This document shows, in pieces, positions 34,530 to 44,759 of a stretch of DNA of 64,000 nt (its first letter is position 1; the number at the start of each line of letters is the position of its first letter). The position numbers and the translations under genes were made by a program. Source of the stretch: Hemileia vastatrix. Taxonomy: Eukaryota; Basidiomycota; Pucciniomycetes; Pucciniales; Zaghouaniaceae. The notes beneath the pieces are model-generated. The model ran no database searches. It saw only the letters and a program-made list of their open reading frames with translations, and was not told the DNA's origin. The DNA lies in contig JASXTE010000005.1 of assembly GCA_030280995.1 (NCBI GenBank), forward strand, positions 23,628,001 to 23,692,000, in the 5' to 3' direction.

Positions 34530-35804
34530 TCATGGGATGGAAAAAGTTTCTATTACATGCCAGATCCAGACAAACGTGGTGATAAGCTGGTAGTTCTTAC
34601 AGATGAACGAGATGCTGAATCAATAATTACAGACATACATGAAGAACTCGGCCACAGAAATATCAAAGATGTAATAAAGATACTTAAAGAAAAATATCTC
34701 TTTCCCCAAATGTACAACCTAACTAAACAAGTCATTGATAAATGTATTGCTTTTCAATTTGATAAGGACCCTTCGGAACAAGAGAAACTACCCATTTTAC
34801 CTGTAGACAGAGGATTACCTTTCTTACACTGGGCTATGGATTTTATTGGACCTTTACCTACAAGTCAATCCGGTAAGAAATACAGACTAACTGCCATTGA
34901 CTATGGAACAGGTTGGGCTTATGCAGTTACTTTAGATAAAACTAATACATCAGCGGTAATAGATCTGGTTAGTTTTATTACTCTTAACCATGGTTTACCA
35001 ATTGAAATACTCACGGACAATGGTTCTGAATTTGATTCTTATTGATTGGTTCAATACATGAAACAATCTTGGATTTGACATATAAAGACTGCACCATATC
35101 ATCCTCAATCCAATGGCTTAGTGTAGAGATTTCATGTTACTTTGAAGGGAGCTTCGCGAAAATTCATCTCACCTTATAAACAACACCTTTGGGATCAATT
35201 TCTGGAGAAACCACTCTTTGCTTACCGTAGTTCACCTTCCAGTTCCCTAAAAACCAGCCCTTTCTACATGACCTATGGAATCAAAGTAAGACTCCCTTCT
35301 GATTCTTTCTTCCCCACTCAGATTCCTGGCATCTCACAAATAGACCCTGAAGAATCTTATTACCGATGTAATCAAGCCAATCAAATACTTTGCTCCAAAA
35401 GAAAAGACCAAATCCAAGAACTCAATGAGCGAGCTCGATCTAGATATTCCAAAACTGATGAAAGATTTGTTGAACGAGGACTTAGAATCAGAGATTTGGT
35501 CATGCAAAAATATGAAGATAGGCCAACAAAGTTACATCCAAAATGGAATGGCCCCTTCATCATCAGGGAATGCTTCCCCAATGGTACATATCAATTAATG
35601 ACCAACAAAGGCCATATACTCAGAACCCTAACTAATGGATCTCGTCTTAAAACATTCAAAGGAGACTCCAACTCTCTTTACAATGCTTCCTCTCGACTCT
35701 GCTTACAAGACCAACAAGCAAAAAATACAATGGGATATCGAGTATATGACCAATCCCAACAGAACAGACATCATGGGATTTCCAAAAATCGACAAAACTC
35801 ATGA
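34530..35804 (+). pseudogene. G4 integrase
   Basis: Zinc domain HEELGHRNIKDV...CIAFQFDK (34640-34765; one zinc Cys changed). Core: MDFIGPLP, ILTDNGSEFDSY (first two Asp kept), then a stop at 35042-35044, and HPQSNGLV followed by a stop where the catalytic Glu is expected. C-terminal part 35142-35804 has PLFAYRSSPSSSLKTSPFYM, RPTKLHPKWNGPFIIR and NGTYQLM. Confidence 0.85.
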
Positions 35805-36117
35805 TGCCACGGAACTACCTAGAGGCATTTCCCATCCTTCGGGCCCTTTCTGTAGCTCCCCAAATGGTTGCACTGATGTTAATTTCTACTTCACGTTTCT
35901 CTACTATTTCAAGTCTTGGATAAACTACATGGAAAACTCTGATGGATGGAAAATCAAGCATGTAGTAAATATGTATAAAGGTATGCAACATCTGATGTCT
36001 GCTGCATATGATTTAATTATAGAGATGGGCAATACTTTATTGGATGAAGACATATATTTCACCTATGAAGAGCTGGAAAATGTTCGCAGATCCGCTGGAG
36101 AAGACACCAGCAATTAA
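35635..36117 (+). CDS. Extra ORF between G4 integrase and 3' LTR
   Basis: 160 codons from ATG 35635 to TAA 36115-36117, overlapping the integrase end in another frame, or more likely an in-frame continuation after a frameshift near 35700. Features: Pro/Gly/Ser-rich N-terminal part, then DVNFYFTFLYYFKSWINYM, YKGMQHLMSAAYDLIIEMG and an acidic end. No signal peptide or convincing membrane segment. G3 has a decayed equivalent (about 19990-20320, with EDREIIREIIEFEVEEI). It sits where env-type or accessory ORFs lie, but function is unknown; it could simply be an integrase tail. Confidence 0.5.
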   Translation: MDLVLKHSKETPTLFTMLPLDSAYKTNKQKIQWDIEYMTNPNRTDIMGFPKIDKTHDATELPRGISHPSGPFCSSPNGCTDVNFYFTFLYYFKSWINYMENSDGWKIKHVVNMYKGMQHLMSAAYDLIIEMGNTLLDEDIYFTYEELENVRRSAGEDTSN

Positions 36118-36128
36118 GGAAGGGGTGG

Positions 36129-36854
36129 TGTGAAGCGTTACCTCTTCCGGACCTTTTTCTTTTTCTTTACCTATCCTTCTATGTTTTCCCTTTACAGGTA
36201 TACTAGTACAATAATGCCTTAAGCGGCAATCATGTAACCTTATAATTACTTAGTTAACGATAACACTTAGTTATCCATGTATTTGTTGTATCGGCTATTC
36301 ATCAACCAATAATCTCCTATTCCATATTGCTCCTTCATAATTACTAAATCCATAAAAACCATCAATATAATAGTTTTCTACTTTTCGGGCTCATCCTTGT
36401 ATTAATATAATGACTGTCGCGCCTATAAATACTGCGTGTTATCCCATAACTTTCTTTCCCATTTTAGGCTAATCTTTAATTACTTCACTTGTTATTCCGT
36501 ATAGATACTCTTAGTCTTAGAATCTATTGTCTACAATAATTAACTTTTCAAACCCTTAATGCATTTAATAGGTTCTCCTTTTAACTCAAATGTAACTCAT
36601 AGCTTTTCTGTAAAAGCTTATAACTTATTGCTAAAAGCGGATTAGTACTCTCCGCTTTCTCTTGTATACTTTCGCCTATATAAAGCGCACCAATTTAATG
36701 AAATGAAAACTAAGTTTACTTCTTTTACTAATTCTTGACACACTAAGAACTAAGTAGGAATCACATGCGCCCGATTGGAAATGAAGGACAAGTTCTATTC
36801 TTCGTACTCATAAGTTTTCTTCTGCGACGAACCGCAGAACTCGCGAGAATCACA
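36129..36854 (+). repeat. G4 3' LTR (LTR type B), interrupted
   Basis: TGTGAAGCG...GAATCACA. Purine tract AGGAAGGGGTGG immediately upstream. TATA-like CCTATAAATAC at 36422-36432. The nested solo LTR at 36437-36765 splits it just after this box. Confidence 0.85.
36437..36765 (+). mobile_element. Solo LTR (type A) nested in the G4 LTR
   Basis: 329 bp, TGTTATCC...AATCACA, flanked by TGCG at 36433-36436 and 36766-36769. The uninterrupted 5' LTR of G4 reads TACTGCACCTGATTGG at the same place, which confirms the insertion. It is similar to the G3 LTR. Own TATA-like CTATATAAAGCGC at 36676-36688. Confidence 0.8.
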
Positions 36855-36871
36855 ATTCGGTAATAATCACA

Positions 36872-37503
36872 CTAAGGTTTTGAGTTAACAGTAAATATTA
36901 AGAAAAAGATAAATAAAGAAAAGAAAATACGTTACCTGAATAGATTGAAGAATTGGTGAGAAAAAGAGTCATGGCAGACACCTTATATTCTGCACCAGCT
37001 CTTCAGATCTATTCAGGTCGGGTATAATACAAAGGTTACAAGATACACAAAAGAACAATGAAAATAAAGAAAGGACAACAAACTGCGCTTTCAAATTATA
37101 GTCAGAGCGCGAACTCAATATTTAGCATAATGTACTGAGGATGCTGCTTTAGAGCAGACTGAGTCTCATTCAGAGAGGGTCGCTCATACAGGTATCATAG
37201 AAACAATTGCACAATTCTTACAATTGATACCCCCTATTAATTGAATGGCCAGTTTTTCGCTTTTGATACCCTCTATTTTCTCTATTCTAATTTTATATTG
37301 CTGCTGTTTTTGTTGCATCAGAGTCCCAAATCTATCATTCTTAGTATATTAAACTATTTTTCAACATTCATTTTAAGTATGTCATACTTTCAGGAACAAC
37401 ATGGTATGAACATTTGCTATTCATCTTTTTATACTTTTCACTCATATTTTTAAAATTTATTTCTAACAATGTCCGCCTCCGAGAGTGTTTCCGACTTTTT
37501 ACT
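36872..37503. other. Intergenic, MITE remnants
   Basis: No supported gene. Contains TTGATACCCCCTA (about 37217) and TTTGATACCCTCTA (about 37262), which match the right end of the MITE at 26870-27067, so decayed copies may lie here. Confidence 0.35.
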
Positions 37504-37595
37504 GAAAAGAACCATTTCCCACACCACGAAAAACTGAGAGGGGACTTGCAAGAAAGTTCCCCTCATTTTTTTCTGGTGCAGGTAAGGTTCTTTTC
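37504..37595. repeat. 92-bp imperfect palindrome
   Basis: Outer arms GAAAAGAACC (37504-37513) and GGTTCTTTTC (37586-37595) are perfect; inner arms CACCA...AAAAA...GAG-x-GGGGACTT pair with AAGTTCCCCTC...TTTTT...TGGTG around a short GCAAGA loop. Could fold into one long hairpin. Confidence 0.65.
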
Positions 37596-37714
37596 TTTTC
37601 CTCATAAAAATGCTGAGTTAGAATTTCAGTAGGATGTCATATATCACCAGTCTTATCGGTAGCAGTAAATGATGTGTTGAATTTTTTTAAGAAAGGGACC
37701 AGAAAAAAAATGTG

Positions 37715-37892
37715 GGCACCTGATAGCAGGTGCCAAGTCCTATCTTTGATTTGATTCAGTTTTAGCTCAGCTGTAATTCTTCTGAGAAGACTGTGCACTG
37801 AACACTGAGCATGCCAGCTCGCGCGGTATCAAATCTGAGTAATGCTTGAATCACAAATGGATTGAGGGGTTGGCACCTGCTACCAGGTGCTG
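37715..37892. mobile_element. Short inverted-repeat element with palindromic ends
   Basis: GGCACCTGATAGCAGGTGCC (37715-37734) and its near copy GGCACCTGCTACCAGGTGC (37872-37890) face each other; each end is also nearly self-complementary, as in the element at 17035-17281. About 180 bp, non-coding. Autonomous partner and target site not identified. Confidence 0.5.
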
Positions 37893-38095
37893 CCTGTTTT
37901 TTCGTGGTGAGGCCTCCTGGTATTTACATAATGACTTTTGATTCTCAGAAACTTGGAGCGACTTTTTAGCTCGGGTTTGTCTCGGGTGTGAAGAAAGTAC
38001 TTGTCATCATATTGCTCTTAATTCTTATAAAAGTAATGCTGATTTTTTATTTTTTATTTTATTTTTTACAAAGGCTATTAGGTGCTAATAATTTT

Positions 38096-39403
38096 CTAAA
38101 GGTTAGACTCTCGAAACCGTGTAACAAGCATACCGATGTACAGCCTGCCTGAAGTAAGGATAGTGAGCCATAACCAAAATCTCCTGAGTTTTTGAGGGAT
38201 AACTAGAATTTCTATCAAAAGAGAAATTCCTTGAGATACATAGAATAAAAAGGTCCACTTTTCAAAAAATATTCCAAAAAATGATGACGGTGCAGACCAG
38301 ATGGGCATTGGTTGCGTTCTTACTAAGATAAAGGAATGCAAAATAGCACTATAATAGCAAATGTAAAGTTACGTTATCACTTCAGTTCTCCATTATAAAA
38401 ATGGTATAGAAATTTAGATTTATGTTTTCATATACCTAACTACGTGAGCCCAAAGTACCATTCCAGTTTTTCTCGAGCTACCTGGGAATAAGGAGCCCAA
38501 GCGTATAAATTGGCGACGCGCCAGTCTATGCCATCTGTTTGACCAAAAATCGGCGACCCCTTCACATAGATAAGGATGATTGAAGAGAGGCACCAATGCA
38601 GTTGGAGGGAAAACATGATATTTGACGAACACTCGAAAACAGACAGCTTCTGGCAAGGAAACTATCAAACAAATGCATAAGCCCCACATTAATGTTACTA
38701 TGTATTGGCTGGCTAAATCCAGATCCTTGAAACCATGTTCGCGGCTGATATTTTGGAGTCTTTTTGACACGTAGTAATAGGCAAGATAAGCAACAATGGC
38801 ATGAAGGATGGCGGTGAAAAGTGAGTGGTTCGGCTCTCCAAATTTTTTCCGACTCTTATTTTCGCCTTGTAAATCCTTGATTGCCCATTCAAAACTCCTC
38901 ATTTGCCATGGCAGAAAAACAGAGGTACCAGGCCGCAGTAAGAACATCATATCTAAAACGTACAATACTCGGCGAAGGGAAAAGAAGGGAGGTATCGGTT
39001 CAACAACCCATTCTTGTGGAATGAGAGCATCTCCGTTGACCGCCTTGTTGGATTTGATCTGATTTATGCGATCCATCTCTTTTTTACTTGGCCGCACCCA
39101 TTTTGAATCCTGAGATATTAAACACAATTCTAGACTGTTTGCTAAAAGCATCCATCCCGCAATAGGTATAAGCATATCCCATTGAGAGTCAGAAAACCTG
39201 TATCTTTTGTCAATGGTAAAATCGATGGAGAGAGTAGTTATAATTAATAAAAATAATATTCGCAGTAGTTGAGCAGCCGAAGATTTATTCGGGACGGTCA
39301 TCCCTGCAAGTATAACCCATAAAAAACAATGGAAAAATTTGATCCAGCCTATCCATGAACTATTCATCGACTCCTGAAAATAAAAAGTCAGAAGATTGGA
39401 CAT
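38096..39403 (-). CDS. Wax-synthase / MBOAT-like membrane acyltransferase
   Basis: Probable host gene, 396 residues in two exons: 39403-38436 and 38318-38096. The 117-bp intron has GTATATG and an AG acceptor; the split codon (AG+A) keeps the frame between ...WAHVV and RTQPMPIWSAPSS. I chose ATG 39403 (MSNLLTF); ATG 39367 (MNSSW) is also possible. The product has about seven hydrophobic segments (for example FLWVILAGMTV, LLRILFLLIITTLSI, LFTAILHAIVAYLAYYYV, WGLCICLIVSLPEAVCF). The family signature is NHPYLCEGVADFWSNRWHRL, the FW-x2-RWH-type wax synthase domain with its conserved His, near residue 270. Related proteins transfer acyl groups from acyl-CoA to an alcohol at the ER membrane; the substrate here is unknown. 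CpG content is clearly higher than in the surrounding transposons, and no stop interrupts it. Confidence 0.75.
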
Positions 39404-39625
39404 CTTGGAAGGGAAAAAAATTAGATGAGTTACTTCCAAGTGAATTCTCAAAATGGGAAAATAAGACGGGTTCAACTGATATGTAATAAAAATAAAACCA
39501 ACTTAGGTTCGGTCTTTACACCCAAAAAATTTTGCCCCTCCCCCCCCAATCACCCGTCAATTTTACGGCTGTGCATACTCTCGCCTGTCAAACTTTATTT
39601 AAATTTGCTCAATCTTTTCGGTGTT

Positions 39626-39905
39626 TACAGCTAGATCGGAAAACATTGAGGCAAAAATGAGAATTTTCGAAAATTTATTGCCAGCCCAAAAGTTGAGCTG
39701 CAGTATTTTTTTGACATATTCAATTCATTTTGTGGCAATCGGGTTGATTTCTATGTTGTTTCGCCCCTCTTCATCATCTGAGATGAAAGAAAAGTCAAAC
39801 AGACTGTTACAAAATGAATTGAAGATACTGCAGCTTAACTTTTGGGCTGGCAATAAATTTTCGAAAATTCTCATTTTTGTCTCAATGTTTTCCGATCTAG
39901 CTGTA
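39626..39905. repeat. 280-bp foldback with about 100-bp arms
   Basis: Left arm TACAGCTAGATCGGAAAACA (39626 onward) is repeated inverted at the right end (to 39905) with one or two mismatches over the first 85 bp (one is GAGG/GAGA at about 39650). The loop is about 70 bp. An apparent ORF across it (39621-40034) is a product of the repeat. It lies about 220 bp upstream of the wax-synthase-like start codon. Confidence 0.85.
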
Positions 39906-40081
39906 CAATTGAAAATTTTCGGTGCAGTTTTTCAACGAGAACCCAAACATTTAGACAGAAAATTGACTCTAGACAGCCAAACTAGAAATTTTTTTGTTGA
40001 AAGTAGGCTAATCTTGCCGTCAAACGTCAGTTGATCTAACCAACAGGTTTGAAACTTTCGGCTAAACTACACCATTTGTTT

Positions 40082-40129
40082 CCAATATGGCTGTAAAAAC
40101 AGCAACCTTTGATGGGTTAGCCATATTGG
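40082..40129. repeat. 11-bp inverted repeat
   Basis: CCAATATGGCT (40082-40092) pairs perfectly with AGCCATATTGG (40119-40129). Confidence 0.7.
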
Positions 40130-40346
40130 TTGAGGGGTGAAAGTATTAACGTCAATTTAAATCCGGGTTCTTTAGACAAAGTTGCAGGTTTGGATAAAAA
40201 AACAAACAAATTCAATATGGAATTAGGTATAGAGACTAGAGCCATCTGAGTAGTATGGTGATATGAAATGGTACCAACCAATACACTACACCCTGCTTGT
40301 GGTAATATATATTTGTTTCATTCCGGTATCTTATTATCATCCAGTA

Positions 40347-40515
40347 TTTATTAAATAGTACATACAACTATTTGGAAAAAGCTTGCTGTGTTGTTTTTGC
40401 CTTCCACTCCCCGCCAAAAACATGAGTTTAAGCCGCTTTTGGCGGGGGATGAGGTGTACAAAGAAGAGCAAAGTTTTCCCAAATAGCTGTACTAATTTGA
40501 ACTCTTAAATAAATC
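40347..40515. repeat. Imperfect 170-bp foldback
   Basis: Inner arms CCCCGCCAAAA and TTTTGGCGGGG (about 40408 and 40438) are perfect. The outer parts TAGTACATACAACTATTTGG and CCAAATAGCTGTACTAATTT pair with gaps. Confidence 0.65.
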
Positions 40516-40738
40516 TACGCATTATCATTACTGCCGGCGCTGTAGGGATGTGATTGATAACAATGCTGTAAGCTATTCAGTATCATCTAATTACAAGAAG
40601 CTTTTACTTGTATAAGTATAAAGATATAACATCTTAAAAAATGCTTCCACCTCTCGATCTTTATCTTACCCGGTTTTAGCTTAACTATACAGCTAATGCA
40701 CAATCCCTTCCAAATTTTTTGTGCAAGAAAAAGGGGTC

Positions 40739-40797
40739 TCTTTTGGCGGGTATGCAAATTTATTTAGCTTCATTTGGCTTGCATACCAGCCAAAAGA
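40739..40797. repeat. 59-bp hairpin
   Basis: TCTTTTGGCGGGTATGCAA pairs with TTGCATACCAGCCAAAAGA with a single mismatch, around a loop with TTATTTAGCTTCATTTGGC. Shares the TTTTGGCGGG word with the foldback at 40347-40515. Confidence 0.75.
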
Positions 40798-41198
40798 AGC
40801 CATATATATATTTATTCATGCCTAAAAGTTGCACGCAATAGTGCGTCTGCTGCAATGTTTCTGTGAAACTGCAACATTTTGAGCACAGACTGATTTGAGC
40901 GTAGCAGTTTTTTTTCCTTTTACTTCTTACAATCTCGCTCAACTAGGAGTATGAAGGGACAGCATAACTATGAGAGACTAAATACAGGGCATGAGGAACT
41001 AAAGGAACCAGAAGATAGGACAATTAAAAGGAATAACTAGCTAAGGTTCATAGAGTGAGTGTGAGCGGGAGATTATGTGGAAATCTATGGCAACTTGTTT
41101 GATAACAGGAGGGAGCGCAGCAGTTTTGCGCGACATCAAATCATTCAACACTGACCCAGCGAGCAAGAGAATGTTATGACTTAAGTAATGGTGATAGA

Positions 41199-41440
41199 TG
41201 TAAAGTTAGGTTAGGCCACAATAATGACCAATGACCGTATGTATATACTCTTGATGCCGTACCCGGTCGGTCTCTATTCATCCCGGATACGAGACCAACA
41301 AGACTGACCTTGACTACCTCGGGTTACGGCACTACAGAGAAGAGCATTATGCATATTCACCGCCCTCGAGGTTCTCGCCGGACTTCAATATTATAAGATT
41401 TCACTCTGCTGCATGGTATCAGCCAACTGGACTCCGGAAA
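41199..41440 (+). other. Possible LTR end with TGGTATCAG primer-site-like sequence
   Basis: CTCTGCTGCA is followed by TGGTATCAGCCAACTGG at 41414, the form of an initiator-Met-tRNA primer site of copia elements, and a second similar block (GTATCAGCCAACTGTTCTC) lies about 50 bp on. A possible LTR start is TGTAAAGTTAGG at 41199. No matching second LTR or coding region, so this is only suggestive. Rest of 40920-41900: no gene seen. Confidence 0.3.
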
Positions 41441-41914
41441 GAACCAATATTAATTACTCACCTGTTGCACCGTATCAGCCAACTGTTCTCAGGAAAGAAC
41501 CAGAGAACAGGAGGTATTGCTGCAACAGTATACCTACAATAATGACTAAGTACATAACATCACCCCCACTTAGAGCATCCACCGTGATGAGGTGTGCAGA
41601 TCTGTGCATGCATAAATTACCAAAAATTCTCAAAAATATTCATTCCTGATGGCAATGTGACCCTTCAGTAACCCTTGAATTTGGTAATTTTTTCTGCAAA
41701 GTGTGCATAGTTATGACAAAATGCGCGAATCTTAAACTAAGTCATTTACACATGCGCAAGTTTTTCAACAATTCATTTTGCCCATCCATTTCGCATCCTC
41801 TACCTTTTCACATTTAAGTAACACTAAAGTCTTGCCAATTCTCACTTTTATCACTCTGCACACCCATTTAACCACCCAAATCAAAATTTTTACAACTACT
41901 AGTAGTATACAACC

Positions 41915-42543
41915 ATGACAACACCTTTATCCAGCCCTAAGATCAATGAAGCTAAGAAAAAAGGTCCCCAAACTGGTCCCCACTTGAAGAGGAACAACTG
42001 GCTGTATCTTGGATCACCATTAGCAAGCAGCCTGAATATTCTACCCATTGATCCTGCAAGACATTCTATAAAAAACTCAAAATGTGTTTTAATGAGTATT
42101 TCAAGGTTCAGTGCAGAGACCATGAACAGATAAGAATTAGGCAAGTTTCAACTTTTGAGAAGACTCACATGTAAATTGAACAATTATTTCTTTCACACAT
42201 AGATGGCAAGCCCTCAACACATCAAACCTCAAATTCAGATCAATATACTGCTCTATTGAACAAAATCCACCTAGTGGCACCACACCAAGCAACTGGAAAA
42301 GATCTGCACTTTCAATATATCAAGACCAAAACAAAACATCTTTTAAGAGTTTTTTGGGCTGGGACAAGCTGAAAAATGTGGCAAAGTGGTGTCAGGATTT
42401 CAGCAAAGCATTGACTCACCCAAGTACCGCAATAGACCTTTCCAACAAATCTTTAACTTACCCAAGTACCTTGATAGACCTCACATCATCCCAAACCAGC
42501 CTTCCTGATGATTCACTGATGGATATTCACACAACTCCATCTT
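41915..42543 (+). pseudogene. Decayed Myb/SANT-like (NAM-associated type?) gene, 5' part
   Basis: ATG at 41915. The start reads PHLKRNNWLYLGSPLASSLN; after a frame change MCFNEYFKVQCRDHEQIRIR appears, then (42354 on) WDKLKNVAKWCQDFSKA. The order 'NNW..L..LASSLNI', 'F..V..EF', 'W..LK...KW' resembles multigene rust proteins with a Myb/SANT-like N-terminus and a NAM-associated C-terminal domain. Stops at about 42172 and frameshifts break it. It is cut at 42543 by the insertion of G6 and continues at 51385. Confidence 0.4.
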
Positions 42544-43699
42544 TGTCAGCCTAGATATCCCTAGGACTGAGTATTTCTTATGCTTAAAATAAGATAACCT
42601 TAAGTAAATTAAGCTTTTATCTTAAAAATAAGGTTAAAACAATTATATATATGATTATAATACATATATATATAATTATTACACTATTATATAACTTGTT
42701 GTAGTTTAAATAGCTTATCCATAGCCTGATAATGCTTATTAAGGTGTTAATGGAGTCATAATATACTTATCTTAAGTGATATTAAGTAATTATTGACATA
42801 CATAAGCTTAAATGTATACATAAAGCTCATATTCAGTGAAATATACAGTATATTATGTATATTTAGGTCTATAAGTGGGTTTTAGCCTCTTAATAGCCTA
42901 TAACCTTTGTTTTTCTGCTTATTTTAGGTCATATGGACGAAATCAGTGGATTCACAACGCCTACAGAAGCATAGACATCTATATCAGGTGCATACACTCA
43001 GTTTGGACAACTTAATCTGCTTCCTTGGATGGATATTCACAGATTTATGGGTTTGGAGGTCATTTCTGGGTTAATGTGGATGCTTGGGGATGTTATTGGG
43101 GGCTTGGACACTTCATTTGTTTCCTTTATATGCTTTGGGTTTCATTAAATCTTTTTTGGATTGCTTATTTTACCTGTTTCTTTATGGTATCCGCTTTTAT
43201 CTGGATTTTCTATTTATGGTATAGATCTGTGTTATCATTAATTGTGATGGAGGGTCCTTACTGGAGGTCTGGGTGTTGAATCTGCTTGAAGTGGACACCA
43301 TGGGGAGGTGATGGGCCCTCACAGTGCTGTAATTGCTGGGGATAGCAGTGACATCATCTGGATTGAAGGTCTGTGCACTCCAGGGGATTTGGGTATAAGT
43401 AAGGAGGGATTTTTAATGGTTATTTATCATCATTCACTTACTACAATTCAAACATACACTACAATACAATTATTAGCATTTAGAAATATATTATAAAGCC
43501 ATTATAAATTGATATTATCTTTATATAAGCTAAAACTATATTTTATTCATCTATTTTCCACCACTAGCACACATTTAAATCCAAGTATTGTGAGTTTTAT
43601 TTGAGTATAACTATTTTATTAGTCTTCCCCTGAGGTTTAATGACTAAATAGTTTATCAAAAAGTAGTAGGACCATAAATAAATACTAGATACACTGACA
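42544..43699 (+). repeat. G6 5' LTR
   Basis: TGTCAGCC...ACTGACA, 1156 bp. Contains a Trp/Phe/Tyr-rich open frame at 43025-43279 and a segment at 43290-43410 (CACAGTGCTGTAATTGCTGG and following) that is also kept in the LTR-like fragment at 53890-54080. Confidence 0.9.
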
Positions 43700-44208
43700 A
43701 TTGGGGGTCTTTCCTTGATTATTGTTGATTTTTTAGTATAAGCCTTAGGACGTGATTTTTACTTAGCATAGCTCAAAAACAACCAAATATTTGGGTCTTC
43801 TGAATATTAGTGGGTCATCATAACTCAGTGATTGCGGAAAAGAATCCTTATAATAATTTTACTAATTATTCATCATAAAAATTAGGTATTTACAGTAGTA
43901 ACTGTACCCAATATAAACCCAATTTCACTTGGTATTTGGACACCAATATAACACCCAATTAAATTGGTATTTGGTTAAAGCTTGGTAAGCTAATTATTAC
44001 CCTTATAAAGGTCTAGTTAAACTTATTATTATATTTTTAACAGATTTTTTTGAATTTTTCTTATATTTTATTTAAATAAATAAAGATATAAATTCAGGGT
44101 AAGCTCCAGTGCTTTTTTATTAGTGATAAAATTGCCAATAACTTTTGTCTACTAATTCCATAGAGTTTTTCCTTTCTTTAGACGTGATATATTGTCATTA
44201 TTAAAAAT

Positions 44209-44759
44209 ATGAGTGCTCCTCAGGACAGTGTAAGTGAAAAGGCTGCTTATAATACCAGGTCTAAAGCTAACAAAAACAATCCAGGACATAACCATGGAGG
44301 GTCAGCAATACCTCCAGGCAGAGAACATGAGCATAGAGGGAAAAGACGCCCTTTTAAAAAAGATAACCATAAAAAAGACGTCTCCTCCTCTTCAGGATTA
44401 ACTATCCCACTTGGCCAAACAGGTTTTGAAGTTGGAAGAATCCAAGGCACTCATGTTCAAAGAGGTAGAGCAATTACAGAACAATTGCAAGGTAGGGTTT
44501 CAGCAAATGAATCAGACGCTGGCTGGCAGAGCTAAAGGGAGGCCAGCCAAGTCAACCAAGTCAGCAACCCCCTATCCCAGGAGCATCAAATCACTCTCAG
44601 GAGAAAATCCTGGTAGAAAAATGGAAGTGGGACTGGTTCCATCAACAATGGACCAGCCACAGCTGAAACAGGGATTGACCACCTCATCAGACTTCCTCAG
44701 TTCACCCCTACAAAGGAAAAAAGAGCCAAAAATCAGGACTGGCATCTATCCCATGGTAA
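44209..44759 (+). pseudogene. G6 ORF1, spliced, broken
   Basis: Exon 1 is ATG 44209 to 44229 (7 codons). Intron 44230-44284 (55 bp) has GTAAGT, branch AAGCTAAC and acceptor CAATCCAG. Exon 2 from 44285 reads GKDALLKKITIKK, stop TAA at 44399-44401, then the coiled coil LAKQVLKLEESKALMFKEVE. A frameshift near 44540 leads to SQPSQQPPIPGASNHS and VEKWKWDWFHQQW, more stops, and the end ASIPW with TAA at 44757-44759. Intron position, phase and the WKWD and PW-stop ends match G7 ORF1. Probably a small gag-like or RNA-binding partner protein; function unknown. Confidence 0.65.

Larger units (their letters stand above)
20629..36854 (+). mobile_element. Ty3/gypsy element G4, full length, host of three insertions
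   Basis: LTRs of about 398 bp (20629-21026) and about 393 bp (36129-36854 minus the nested solo LTR) start TGTGAAG. Target duplication ATTC at 20625-20628 and 36855-36858. Internal coding order is gag (21321), protease (27906), RT (28560 and 33291), RNase H, integrase, extra ORF (to 36117), purine tract AGGAAGGGGTGG. Removing C1, C2 and the solo LTR leaves about 5.9 kb, normal for a gypsy element. Confidence 0.85.

Noticed and set aside
39621..40034. 137-codon plus-strand frame upstream of the wax-synthase-like gene
   Set aside because: It spans a near-perfect inverted repeat, so both halves are mirror translations of one sequence; no protein signature.
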